Of a stretch of 64,000 bases of DNA, positions 49,675-58,551 are shown one piece after another. The position numbers were made by a program, and so were the translations under genes. Where the stretch lies: contig DBEP01000009.1 in NCBI GenBank assembly GCA_002294045.1, positions 158,857 to 222,856 of the forward strand. Direction: 5' to 3'. The notes beneath the pieces were generated by a model, which did not search any database, was not told the DNA's origin, and worked only from the letters and a program-made list of their open reading frames with translations. The stretch's first letter is position 1, and each line of letters starts with the position of its first letter. Origin of the DNA: Lachnoclostridium sp. UBA903. GTDB taxonomy: Bacteria > Bacillota > Clostridia > Lachnospirales > Lachnospiraceae.

Positions 49675-50814
49675 ATGACTGTAAAAAAAGCTCTTATAGT
49701 AACCACGGTAAGTGGATTTGTACCTCAATTTGAAATGAACAATGTTAAAATATTACAATCTTTAAATTGCGAAGTACATTATGCTACTAATTATAAGATA
49801 CCTGTTTATGGTAAAGACAATAACCGTTTAAATGACACTGGTATTATAAGGCATCAGATAGATTTTGTACGCTCTCCATTTCGTTTTTTTAAGAATATTA
49901 TTGCATATAAACAATTAGTAAAATTGATGAAAATAGAGAATTATGACATCGTGCATTGCCATACACCAATGGGAGGAGTCATTGCAAGATTAGCATCCAA
50001 AAAGACTAAAACAAGTCCAATTATTTATACAGTACATGGTTTTCATTTTTATAAAGGGGCACCACTTTTTAATTGGATTTTATTTTTTCCAATTGAAAAA
50101 TGGTTGGCAAGGTATACTGATGTTTTGATTACTATTAATAAAGAAGACTATGAAATTGCAAAGAAATTCAAATTGAAAGATAATGGAAAAGTAGCGTATA
50201 TAAACGGAGTTGGTATTGATCTTGGTAGATTTAATAATAGTTTAATTACAAATGAAAAAAAAAGGTTTGAATTAAATTTATCTTTAGATACATTTATAAT
50301 TACTTCTGTTGGAGAATTAAATTCAAATAAAAATCAACAGGTTATTATCAAAGCATTGAAAAAATTAGCACAAGAAAATATAATATATTTATTATGTGGA
50401 CAAGGTAAGAAGAAACAGGAATTACAAAAGCTCTGTAAAAAACTAAATCTGAATGATAAAGTAGTATTTTTAGGACATAGAGAAGATATACCAGAAATAT
50501 TGGCTATTTCAGATTGTTTTGCTTTTCCATCGTTTAGAGAAGGTCTTGGAATGGCCGCAATCGAAGCAATGGCCTCTGGAATACCAATAATAACTACAAA
50601 AAATAGAGGAACGAAAGAATATGCAGAAGAAGGAAAAACAGGATTTCTATGCAATGCATATGATATTAAATCCTTTGAAAATGCGATAACTAGATTGTAT
50701 AATAATCCTGTTTTATGTAAAAAGTTTGGGGATTATAATAAAATTAAAGTACAAAAGTTTAATATAAAAAATATAGAAAAAGTTATGAGTAATTTATATA
50801 TTAGTTATTTATAA
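49675..50814 (+). CDS. Glycosyltransferase family 4
   Basis: 379 residues. GT-B fold: ATNYKIPVYG, DIVHCHTPMGGVIARLA and YTVHGFHFYKGAP in the N-terminal half; VGELNSNKNQQVIIKAL, LGHREDIPEILAISDCFAFPSFREGLGMAAIEAMASGIPIITT in the C-terminal half, with the EX7E motif at FREGLGMAAIE. Similar to EpsD/CapM-type capsule glycosyltransferases; donor and acceptor unknown. GGAAGGACATTG precedes the start. First gene of the AT-rich block. Confidence 0.92.
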   Translation: MTVKKALIVTTVSGFVPQFEMNNVKILQSLNCEVHYATNYKIPVYGKDNNRLNDTGIIRHQIDFVRSPFRFFKNIIAYKQLVKLMKIENYDIVHCHTPMGGVIARLASKKTKTSPIIYTVHGFHFYKGAPLFNWILFFPIEKWLARYTDVLITINKEDYEIAKKFKLKDNGKVAYINGVGIDLGRFNNSLITNEKKRFELNLSLDTFIITSVGELNSNKNQQVIIKALKKLAQENIIYLLCGQGKKKQELQKLCKKLNLNDKVVFLGHREDIPEILAISDCFAFPSFREGLGMAAIEAMASGIPIITTKNRGTKEYAEEGKTGFLCNAYDIKSFENAITRLYNNPVLCKKFGDYNKIKVQKFNIKNIEKVMSNLYISYL

Positions 50815-50827
50815 ATTGAGGTAATCT

Positions 50828-51730
50828 ATGAAAAGAGTGATGATTTTATTATCAACTTATAATGGCGAAAAATATATAAGGCAGCAATTAGAAAGTATTC
50901 TGAAACAAGATTATCCTAATATTGATATTTACATAAGAGATGATGGCTCTTCAGATAATACTGTTGAAATATTAAAAGAATACAGTGAAAAATATGCTAA
51001 CATAAAATTTTATCAAGGTAATAACATAGGGACATGCAATAGTATTTTTGATTTAATAAAAAGTACTGATGCTATATATGATTATTATGCATTTTCTGAT
51101 CAAGATGATTACTGGCTGCCAAAAAAAATAAGTATGGCAATCAATAACCTTATAAATATTGATAAAGATATACCAGCTTTATATTGTAGTAATGTTACTT
51201 TAGTTGACGAAAATTTAAATAAATTGCCATCTATAGTCAGAAAAGGTAGAGTTATAGCATCATTTGGTAATGCATTAATAGAAGATATTTGTACCGGATG
51301 TACTTCTGTCATAAATAAAAATTTATATTTATTACTTAAAAATCACATTCCAAACTTCGCTATCATGCATGATTGGTGGTTTTATATTGTAGCTGCATGT
51401 TTTGGCGAAGTTATATATGATAATAATTCATATATTTTATATAGACAGCATCAATCAAATGTAATTGGTGCACCAACAAATTATTTTAATTTATACAAAA
51501 AGAGAATTTATAATTTTGGAAAAACAAAAAGAAATTTATCAAGACAAGCAAAAGAATTGTGTAGCCAGTTTGAAATAAATGACACCAAAAAAATTTTAGC
51601 AGATTATATTATTAATTCGCCTGAAAATATTAACGCGAGATTCCAAATATTTCTTAACAAAAATATTTTCAGACAAAATTTTATAGACGGTTTTATATTA
51701 AAATTAATAATTTTATTTAGGGGATGTTAA
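50828..51730 (+). CDS. Glycosyltransferase family 2 (rhamnosyltransferase-like)
   Basis: 300 residues. VMILLSTYNGEKYIRQQLESILKQ, RDDGSSDNTVEIL, and AFSDQDDYWLPKKI (DXD-like) are the GT2 marks; GCTSVINKNL and MHDWWFYIVAACFGEVIYDNNSYILYRQHQSN match the rhamnosyltransferase type of this family. Cytoplasmic or membrane-associated. It starts 14 bp after the previous gene with a GAGGTAA site. Confidence 0.9.
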   Translation: MKRVMILLSTYNGEKYIRQQLESILKQDYPNIDIYIRDDGSSDNTVEILKEYSEKYANIKFYQGNNIGTCNSIFDLIKSTDAIYDYYAFSDQDDYWLPKKISMAINNLINIDKDIPALYCSNVTLVDENLNKLPSIVRKGRVIASFGNALIEDICTGCTSVINKNLYLLLKNHIPNFAIMHDWWFYIVAACFGEVIYDNNSYILYRQHQSNVIGAPTNYFNLYKKRIYNFGKTKRNLSRQAKELCSQFEINDTKKILADYIINSPENINARFQIFLNKNIFRQNFIDGFILKLIILFRGC

Positions 51731-51842
51731 CAATTATAATTTAATTTTGAAAAAATGTAAGAATGTATAATAATTGTTGATATAAGTTCTCGAAATTAAA
51801 TTTTTAGTAAATGAACTGAAAAAAGAAAGGTAATATTTTATT

Positions 51843-52619
51843 GTGAAAATAATAAGAGAATTATATGCGTATAGAGAGATGATAAGCAGTTTAGTAAAAA
51901 AAGATTTAAGAGGGCGCTATAAAGGTTCTGTTTTAGGTTTTTTATGGACCTTTATTAACCCTATATGTCAGATAATTATTTATACAATGGTTTTTTCTGT
52001 AATTATGGATTCAGGTATAGATAATTTTTATTTGTTTTTAATAGTAGGATTAATACCATGGATTTTCTTTAGCTCATCAATAAATGGCGGAGCCGTATCA
52101 ATTATAATACAGCAAGATTTAGTAAAAAAAATCTATTTTCCAAGAAAAGTTTTACCAATATCATATGTTACGAGTTCTTTTGTTAATATGTTATTTAGTT
52201 TTGTTATTATATTTGCAGTGCTTTTTGTATCAGGTTTTGGAGTAAATATATTCGCATTAGTTTTTTTACCTTTAGTAATGATTATAGAATACATATTAGC
52301 ATTAGGAATTGCATTGATATGTGCCGCTTGCACTGTTTTTTTTCGAGATTTGGAGCATATATTAGGAATTATTACAATGGCATGGATGTACTTAACACCA
52401 ATTATGTATTCTGTTGATATGATTCCTAAGAAAATACTTCCTATATTTAATTTAAATCCCATGACTCCGGTTATTACTGCATATAGAGACATTCTATATT
52501 TTAAGAATATTCCTAATATAGAAACATTAATACAGGCGTTATGCGCTGGACTTGCTATATTCTTTTTGGGAATCTTCATATTTTCAAAATTACAAAGAAA
52601 TTTTGCGGAGGAATTATAA
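51843..52619 (+). CDS. Polysaccharide ABC export permease (Wzm-like)
   Basis: 258 residues from a GTG start after AGAAAGGTAA. KKDLRGRYKGSVLGFLWTFINPICQIIIYTMVFSVIM is the Wzm lead, followed by five or six helices and VFFRDLEHILGIITMAWMYLTPIMYSV. Its stop overlaps the next start (TAATG). With the ATPase at 52619 it exports a second, probably O-antigen-like polymer. Confidence 0.9.
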   Translation: MKIIRELYAYREMISSLVKKDLRGRYKGSVLGFLWTFINPICQIIIYTMVFSVIMDSGIDNFYLFLIVGLIPWIFFSSSINGGAVSIIIQQDLVKKIYFPRKVLPISYVTSSFVNMLFSFVIIFAVLFVSGFGVNIFALVFLPLVMIIEYILALGIALICAACTVFFRDLEHILGIITMAWMYLTPIMYSVDMIPKKILPIFNLNPMTPVITAYRDILYFKNIPNIETLIQALCAGLAIFFLGIFIFSKLQRNFAEEL

Positions 52620-53971
52620 TGCAACATGATAATGCTATAGAAGTAAAAAATATAAAAAAGAAATATAAAGTGTATTATGACAAAGGCAGTAGTTTAAAGG
52701 AAAAAGTACTTTTTCAAAATAGAAATAAATATGAAGACAGGTGGGTATTGAAAGGAATAAGTTTCAATGTAAAAAAAAGTGAAGCTATCGGGATAATTGG
52801 AAATAATGGCTGTGGTAAAAGTACTATCTTAAAATTACTAACCCGAATTATCTATCCCAATGAAGGAGAAATTGAGATTAAAGGAAGAGTGTCTAGCTTA
52901 TTAGAGTTAGGTGCAGGCTTTCATCCGGATATGAGTGGCAGAGAAAATATTTATATTAATGCGTCAATCTTTGGTTTAACAAGGAAAGAAATTGATATGC
53001 GTATGCATGATATAGTTGCATTCTCGGAATTAGAAGAATTTTTGGATAATCCTGTTAGAACTTATTCTTCAGGAATGTATATGAGATTAGCTTTTTCAGT
53101 AGCTATTAATGTTGATGCAGAAGTATTATTAATAGATGAGATTTTAGCAGTGGGCGATATTAGTTTTCAGGCAAAATGTTTTGCAAAGTTAAAAGAGATT
53201 AAGGCAAATGGGACTACAATTGTTATAGTTTCTCATTCTATGGGGCAAATTGAACAGATATGTGATAGAGTTATATGGATAGAGGATGGGGTAATTAAGG
53301 AAGAAGGTATCCCGAAATTTGTAGATGAACTTTATACGGCGACTATGGAGAATAGACGATTAGAAAAATTAGAAGAAGAATACTTAAGAAATATAGATAC
53401 CAAAAATGCTGAAATTAATGAAACATATGAAGAAAATGAAAATTTAAATATAAATAATATCGTTACATCAAAAGATAGAGTTGATTTACCGTCGTTTTAT
53501 TACAGTCCCCAAGCGATTAGGACAGGAAATAAAAATGTAGTATTTACTGATTTTAAACTACTTGATGAGGGAAAAAATGTAAAAGTTATTTTTGAAACTG
53601 GAAAATCAATAATTTTTGAGATGCATTATAAATCAATTAAACCCAAATTGAGAGGCACTTTTTCTGTTGAAATTTTTCGAGATGATGGAGTTTATTGTTT
53701 TGGAACAAACACATATATAGAATATGGAATAATTATAGATATAAAAGAATCAGGATTTATTGCTATGCATATTAAAAATAATTGTTTATTACCTGGTAAA
53801 TATTTAGTACATATCGGAATTCATAATGAGAGTGCAGAAACCTATGATTATATATGTAATATTGTGGAAATGCAAATTGAATCAAAAAAGAATAGCGGTT
53901 TTGGAATATGTAGAATAGAAAATTTTTGGAGCATTGATAATGAAATTATTAACGGAGATATAATTAATTAA
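52619..53971 (+). CDS. Polysaccharide ABC export ATPase with C-terminal cargo domain (Wzt-like)
   Basis: 450 residues. The ATG at 52619 follows GCGGAGGAAT and overlaps the permease stop; an earlier in-frame ATG lies well inside the permease gene. ATPase part: Walker A GNNGCGKST, SSLLELGAGFHPDMSGRENIYINA, signature YSSGMYMRLAFS, Walker B VLLIDEILAVGD. A Glu-rich linker (about 245-290) leads to a C-terminal beta-sandwich (about 300-445) like the Wzt domain that recognises the chain end of the glycan to be exported. This implies a capped or modified polymer end; the methyltransferase at 55270 is a candidate capping enzyme. Confidence 0.93.
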   Translation: MQHDNAIEVKNIKKKYKVYYDKGSSLKEKVLFQNRNKYEDRWVLKGISFNVKKSEAIGIIGNNGCGKSTILKLLTRIIYPNEGEIEIKGRVSSLLELGAGFHPDMSGRENIYINASIFGLTRKEIDMRMHDIVAFSELEEFLDNPVRTYSSGMYMRLAFSVAINVDAEVLLIDEILAVGDISFQAKCFAKLKEIKANGTTIVIVSHSMGQIEQICDRVIWIEDGVIKEEGIPKFVDELYTATMENRRLEKLEEEYLRNIDTKNAEINETYEENENLNINNIVTSKDRVDLPSFYYSPQAIRTGNKNVVFTDFKLLDEGKNVKVIFETGKSIIFEMHYKSIKPKLRGTFSVEIFRDDGVYCFGTNTYIEYGIIIDIKESGFIAMHIKNNCLLPGKYLVHIGIHNESAETYDYICNIVEMQIESKKNSGFGICRIENFWSIDNEIINGDIIN

Positions 53972-54073
53972 AATTGCCAGGGGTAATACAAATTGTTTAT
54001 GCAACTTAGTTATATAAATTCTCTATTGCCAGAAATGTATCTTTGCACATAAAAATTGTATTATGGAGGAAAT

Positions 54074-55174
54074 ATGAGAATATTATACTTAGCACCAATT
54101 TCATATAACGAGCTAAAACAACGTCCGCAACATATTGCAGATATTCTTGCACAAAACCATGAAATATGGTATGTTGAACCAACAATAAGTTTTATAAAGT
54201 ATGTTATAAAAGGTGGGGAAACATATAAGTCAAAGAATATTGATATTAATGATAATTTGCATGTTATTAAATTAGATGGGGTATTCACAAATCATATAAG
54301 TTGTCAGGCATTTAATATCTTCCATTATAATATTATTTCAGAAAGGTTACAATTAAAAAAGTATATAAATAAAGTAGATATTATATGGGTTGGATATCCT
54401 GGCTGGTATGAAATTATTGAAAATATTAAAGATAAATTAATTATTTATGATAAAATGGATGATGATGTAAACATAACGAATAATCTGTTAATAAGAAAGT
54501 TATTATTGAAAGTTGAACCCAAATTAATTAATAAAGCTAATCTTATTTTTGTGACTGCAATAAAATTCTATGAAGAATTAAAGTACAAAAAAAGAAATGT
54601 ATATATGCTTCCCAATGGGGTATGTGATGATATTAAATATATTAAGAAAGATTTACAAAAAAGGGAAGAACGAATATTTGGATATATCGGAACAATTGCA
54701 CATTGGTTTGATACAAAGGCAATTGAAATTATTTTAAATAACAATATTAATAACAAGGTTATATTAGTGGGTCCTAATTATATACCTGAGATAAAATTAC
54801 CTAATGTAAAATATATGGGGTGTATTAGTAAAGACCAATTACCCGAAATAATAGCGGGTTTTGATATATGTCTATATCCTTTTAAGAAAAATAATTTTCT
54901 TGATACAATAGATCCGGTTAAAATATATGAATATTTAGCATTAAATAAACCAGTTTTGGCAATTAACAGTCAAGAAATAAAGAAATTTAATAAATTAATT
55001 GAAACTTATGATGATTATAATGAATTAGAAAAGAAGCTTAATAAAATAATACCTCCCCCTTTTAGTGAAGAAGAAAGGATTAATTTTATAAAAGAAAATA
55101 GTTGGTATTCAAGAGTAACATATGCAATGGGTATTATTGATGCAATGAATATATTGAAAATTAAAGGAAAATAA
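54074..55174 (+). CDS. Glycosyltransferase (GT-B, family 4-like)
   Basis: 366 residues. The ATG at 54074 follows GGAGG by 6 bp. RILYLAPISYNELKQRPQHIADILAQNHEIWYVEP is the family lead; IIYDKMDDDVNI, PNGVCDDIKYI, GYIGTIAHWFDTKAIEII and ICLYPFKKNNFLDTIDPVKIYEYLALNKPVLAI follow. The same domain, with QRPQH and TNPVKFYEYL, forms the third part of the next protein, so the two are paralogous. Sugar specificity unknown. Confidence 0.85.
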   Translation: MRILYLAPISYNELKQRPQHIADILAQNHEIWYVEPTISFIKYVIKGGETYKSKNIDINDNLHVIKLDGVFTNHISCQAFNIFHYNIISERLQLKKYINKVDIIWVGYPGWYEIIENIKDKLIIYDKMDDDVNITNNLLIRKLLLKVEPKLINKANLIFVTAIKFYEELKYKKRNVYMLPNGVCDDIKYIKKDLQKREERIFGYIGTIAHWFDTKAIEIILNNNINNKVILVGPNYIPEIKLPNVKYMGCISKDQLPEIIAGFDICLYPFKKNNFLDTIDPVKIYEYLALNKPVLAINSQEIKKFNKLIETYDDYNELEKKLNKIIPPPFSEEERINFIKENSWYSRVTYAMGIIDAMNILKIKGK

Positions 55175-55269
55175 AAATGGAATGGTGATTTTAATGTGTT
55201 CGAAATACCACCAAACTATAATCCGCCTGATGGATTTATTAAAGAAAAATTATTGATGGAGAAAACATT

Positions 55270-58200
55270 ATGGAAAAAGAAAAAAACACTAACAATAAAG
55301 TAGCAAATACAGATTTAGAAGTCAATTCGAAAGACTATTGGAATATGAGATTTGATACAAATTGGGAAGAATATGCTGGAAGTCAACAAACGGAGTTTTT
55401 TGCAAAGATTGCTTGTGACATGTTCCCAGAATGGTTTATAAGAAATGTAAAGCAAGAACAGTATACATTCTGTGATATTGGATGCGCTCTAGGCAATGGA
55501 GTTGATATTATCTCTAAATTTCTTGGAATTCGAGTGACAGGAATAGATTTCTCTGAAGAAGCTATTAAAAAGGCAAAAGAAATGTATCCATGGTATGAAT
55601 TTTATAGAGATGATGTAAGAAATTTATCAATAGACAAAAATTATGATATTGTTTACTGTTCCAATGTATTAGAACATTTTGCCAACCCCTGGGATATTGC
55701 AAAAAATCTATCAAAAATATCCACTCATTACATAATATTATTATTTCCGTTTCGTGAAGAGTTAGATATTCATGAACATCTTTATAAATTTGATACAAAT
55801 TTAATTCCATTAGAGATTAACGGGTTTAACTTAATATATGTTAATACTATAAATGGTGCTGATATCGAAAATTCATTCTATCCTGATCAACAAATTTTTT
55901 TAATATATTCTATTTTAGAAACAGATATGAGTTTAGCATATTTGAAAGATATTACCGATGGTATATCAAATCAATACTTAGAAGATATAAAAAAGTTAAA
56001 AAAGGAAATTAACTTATTAAGTGTTAACGAAATAAATTATCAGGGCCAAATAAAAGAGTTTAAAAATCAGATTATAAATTACAAGTCTACAGAAGAGCAA
56101 TTAAGAAATGAATTGGAAGTTGTTGAAAATCAAATTACCAATAACAAAGTTATAGAAGAACAATTAAAAAATGAATTGGAAGTTGCTAAAAATCAGATAG
56201 CAAATAATAAAATTATAGAAGAACAATTAAAAAATGAATTAGCATTTGTTAATGAGGAATTAATTAATAAAGAGACTATAATCAGAAAAGCAATAAACCA
56301 ATGTATAAATATGACAAATTCAAGATTATTTAAGTTAGTTCATTGTATAAATAGATTTTTATATCAAGGGTTAAAGGGAAATAAAATTGAAAGAAAGAAT
56401 TTCAGAAAATGGATATTTTCTCATATTTATGGTGGCGGTGATGCTGATCGTAGATATAATCCATTATATTCCGTTATTAATATCTTATCTTGTAACATAA
56501 GTGAAGAAAATAAAAATATTATTAATTCTGAAAATAGTGAAATAATAAATTTAAGTGAAAATCAATTTCATATATTAAGTTGTAATTATAATAAATATGA
56601 TGTTATAATATTTTCCGTAATAGATTATGATTTTCGCTATCAAAGGCCACAACATTTTGCTACCAATTTTGCAGAAAATGGTCACAGAGTATTTTATGTT
56701 AATGCAAACTTTCATGACGGAAACAATATAAAACAAGTAAAAGAAAATTTATATGTTATAAACATATCAAATGATAGTATATCTGCCATATATGAAACTG
56801 ATTGGTCAAAGAATATAAATCTAATTAAAGAACAAATAAATAATATTCTTTACAATTATTGTATTCGAGATGCTATAACGATTGTAGATTATCCAAATTG
56901 GGTTTATGTAGCGGAATATTTGCGAGAAAATTATGGATTTAAGATTATTACGGATTATATGGATGATTTTACCGGTTTTTTAAATCCTGCTGAAGAATTA
57001 CTAAAGAAAAATTGTATTAATTTATTAAAAAGTAGTGATATGGTTATTCCAAGTTCACAATTTCTATATGATATTGCAAAAAAATATAATAAAAATTTAG
57101 AGATTGTTAGAAACGGTACGGAGTTTAATCATTTTAATAAGGCTTTAAATAACTCAATTAATAAGAAGAATAAGGTAATTGGATATTACGGGGCTGTAGC
57201 TCATTGGTTTGATTCAGAAAAGGTATGTTATGTTGCAGAACACTTGCCTGAGTGTGATGTAATTATAATAGGCGAGGTTACTGCTGGCTTAGATAAGTTT
57301 AAAAAACATTCTAATATTAAGTTACTAGGTGAAATGCCATATATAGATTTACCAGATCACCTAGCATATTTTGATGTTTGTTTAATTCCATTTGATACTT
57401 CAACTGATTTAATAAAGGCAACAAATCCAGTTAAGTTTTATGAGTACCTGAGTGCAGGTAAGAAAATAGTAGCTACAGAGATTCCTGAACTTGAACCATA
57501 TAAAAATAGGTATGTATATATGAGTAATGATAATAAACAGTTTTTAAATTATATAGAATTATGTTTAAATGATAAGGATAATTTAGCAAATACAGAAGAA
57601 TGTGTTCGATTTGGACAAGCCAATGACTGGCAAATTCGATATGATTTATTTGCTAAATCATGTATTAATTGCATACCCAAAGTTAGCATTATTATTCTTA
57701 CCTATAATAATTTAAAACTTAATAAATTATGTATAGATAGTATTCTAAGCAAAACTGCTTATCCAAGATATGAATTAATTATAGTAGATAATCAGTCAAC
57801 AGACGGTACTAAAGAATATCTAAAAGAAATAGAAAATAAACATTATTCTAATGTTAAGATTATTTTTAATGATCAAAATAAAGGGTTCGCAGGTGGTAAT
57901 AATATTGGAATAAATGAATCTGATGGAGATTATATTTTATTACTAAATAATGATACAATCGTAACAAGAGGATGGATTACTTCATTAACAAAACATCTTG
58001 AAAATGATGAAAAACTCGGAATGTGTGGAGCTGTTACGAATTCAATAGGAAACGAAGCAAAAATACAAGTTAAATATAGTGATTTAAAAACAATGGATTT
58101 CTTTGCATTTAGTTATACATGGGAGCATATGAAAGAGCAGTACTTGAATCCAACAGTTTTAGCATTATTCTGTACTTTAATAAAGAAAGAAGTTATTGAT

Positions 58201-58479
58201 AAATGTGGTCTTTTGGATGAAAGGTATGAAGTGGGTATGTTTGAAGATGATGATTATGCAGAAGCAGTAAAAAGAGCCGGTTATAAACTTACCATAGCAG
58301 AGGATTCTTTTATTCATCATTTTGATGGTGCTACATTTAAAAAACTTGAGGATGATAATTATAGAAATATTTTTGAAAAAAATAAAAAAGAATATGAGTT
58401 AAAATGGGGAATTAGTTGGAAGATGCATAAATATCGCAAAGGTGTAACATGGAATACTAATGATGATATTCAAATATAA
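55270..58479 (+). CDS. Four-part protein: SAM methyltransferase, coiled coil, GT-B and GT2 domains
   Basis: 1069 residues behind a GATGGAG site. Part 1 (about 1-215) is a Methyltransf_11/23-like domain: CDIGCALGNGVDIISKFLGIRVTGIDFSEEAIKKAK and IVYCSNVLEHFANPW. Part 2 (about 238-340) is a coiled coil containing three near repeats of IEEQLKNELEV..NQI.NNK. Part 3 (about 440-790) is a GT-B domain with RYQRPQHFATNF, YGAVAHWFDSEKV and TNPVKFYEYLSAGK. Part 4 (about 800-1045) is GT2: VSIIILTYNNLKLNKLC, VDNQSTDGTKEYL, FAGGNNIGINES and LLLNNDTIV. It resembles WbdD-like chain-length or capping proteins only by the methyltransferase plus coiled-coil layout; that analogy is inference. Confidence 0.88.
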   Translation: MEKEKNTNNKVANTDLEVNSKDYWNMRFDTNWEEYAGSQQTEFFAKIACDMFPEWFIRNVKQEQYTFCDIGCALGNGVDIISKFLGIRVTGIDFSEEAIKKAKEMYPWYEFYRDDVRNLSIDKNYDIVYCSNVLEHFANPWDIAKNLSKISTHYIILLFPFREELDIHEHLYKFDTNLIPLEINGFNLIYVNTINGADIENSFYPDQQIFLIYSILETDMSLAYLKDITDGISNQYLEDIKKLKKEINLLSVNEINYQGQIKEFKNQIINYKSTEEQLRNELEVVENQITNNKVIEEQLKNELEVAKNQIANNKIIEEQLKNELAFVNEELINKETIIRKAINQCINMTNSRLFKLVHCINRFLYQGLKGNKIERKNFRKWIFSHIYGGGDADRRYNPLYSVINILSCNISEENKNIINSENSEIINLSENQFHILSCNYNKYDVIIFSVIDYDFRYQRPQHFATNFAENGHRVFYVNANFHDGNNIKQVKENLYVINISNDSISAIYETDWSKNINLIKEQINNILYNYCIRDAITIVDYPNWVYVAEYLRENYGFKIITDYMDDFTGFLNPAEELLKKNCINLLKSSDMVIPSSQFLYDIAKKYNKNLEIVRNGTEFNHFNKALNNSINKKNKVIGYYGAVAHWFDSEKVCYVAEHLPECDVIIIGEVTAGLDKFKKHSNIKLLGEMPYIDLPDHLAYFDVCLIPFDTSTDLIKATNPVKFYEYLSAGKKIVATEIPELEPYKNRYVYMSNDNKQFLNYIELCLNDKDNLANTEECVRFGQANDWQIRYDLFAKSCINCIPKVSIIILTYNNLKLNKLCIDSILSKTAYPRYELIIVDNQSTDGTKEYLKEIENKHYSNVKIIFNDQNKGFAGGNNIGINESDGDYILLLNNDTIVTRGWITSLTKHLENDEKLGMCGAVTNSIGNEAKIQVKYSDLKTMDFFAFSYTWEHMKEQYLNPTVLALFCTLIKKEVIDKCGLLDERYEVGMFEDDDYAEAVKRAGYKLTIAEDSFIHHFDGATFKKLEDDNYRNIFEKNKKEYELKWGISWKMHKYRKGVTWNTNDDIQI

Positions 58480-58551
58480 CAAATAAGTTAAATGAGAATA
58501 CTTAAAAAGAACTAAAGAATTATTTAAGTCTAGAGAAGGGAATAACTATCA

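Noticed and set aside
55197..55304. Short frame (FEIPPNYNPPDGFIKE...) between two glycan genes
   Set aside because: No ribosome site, runs into the next gene in another frame, and has no recognised family; a chance frame or small relic.
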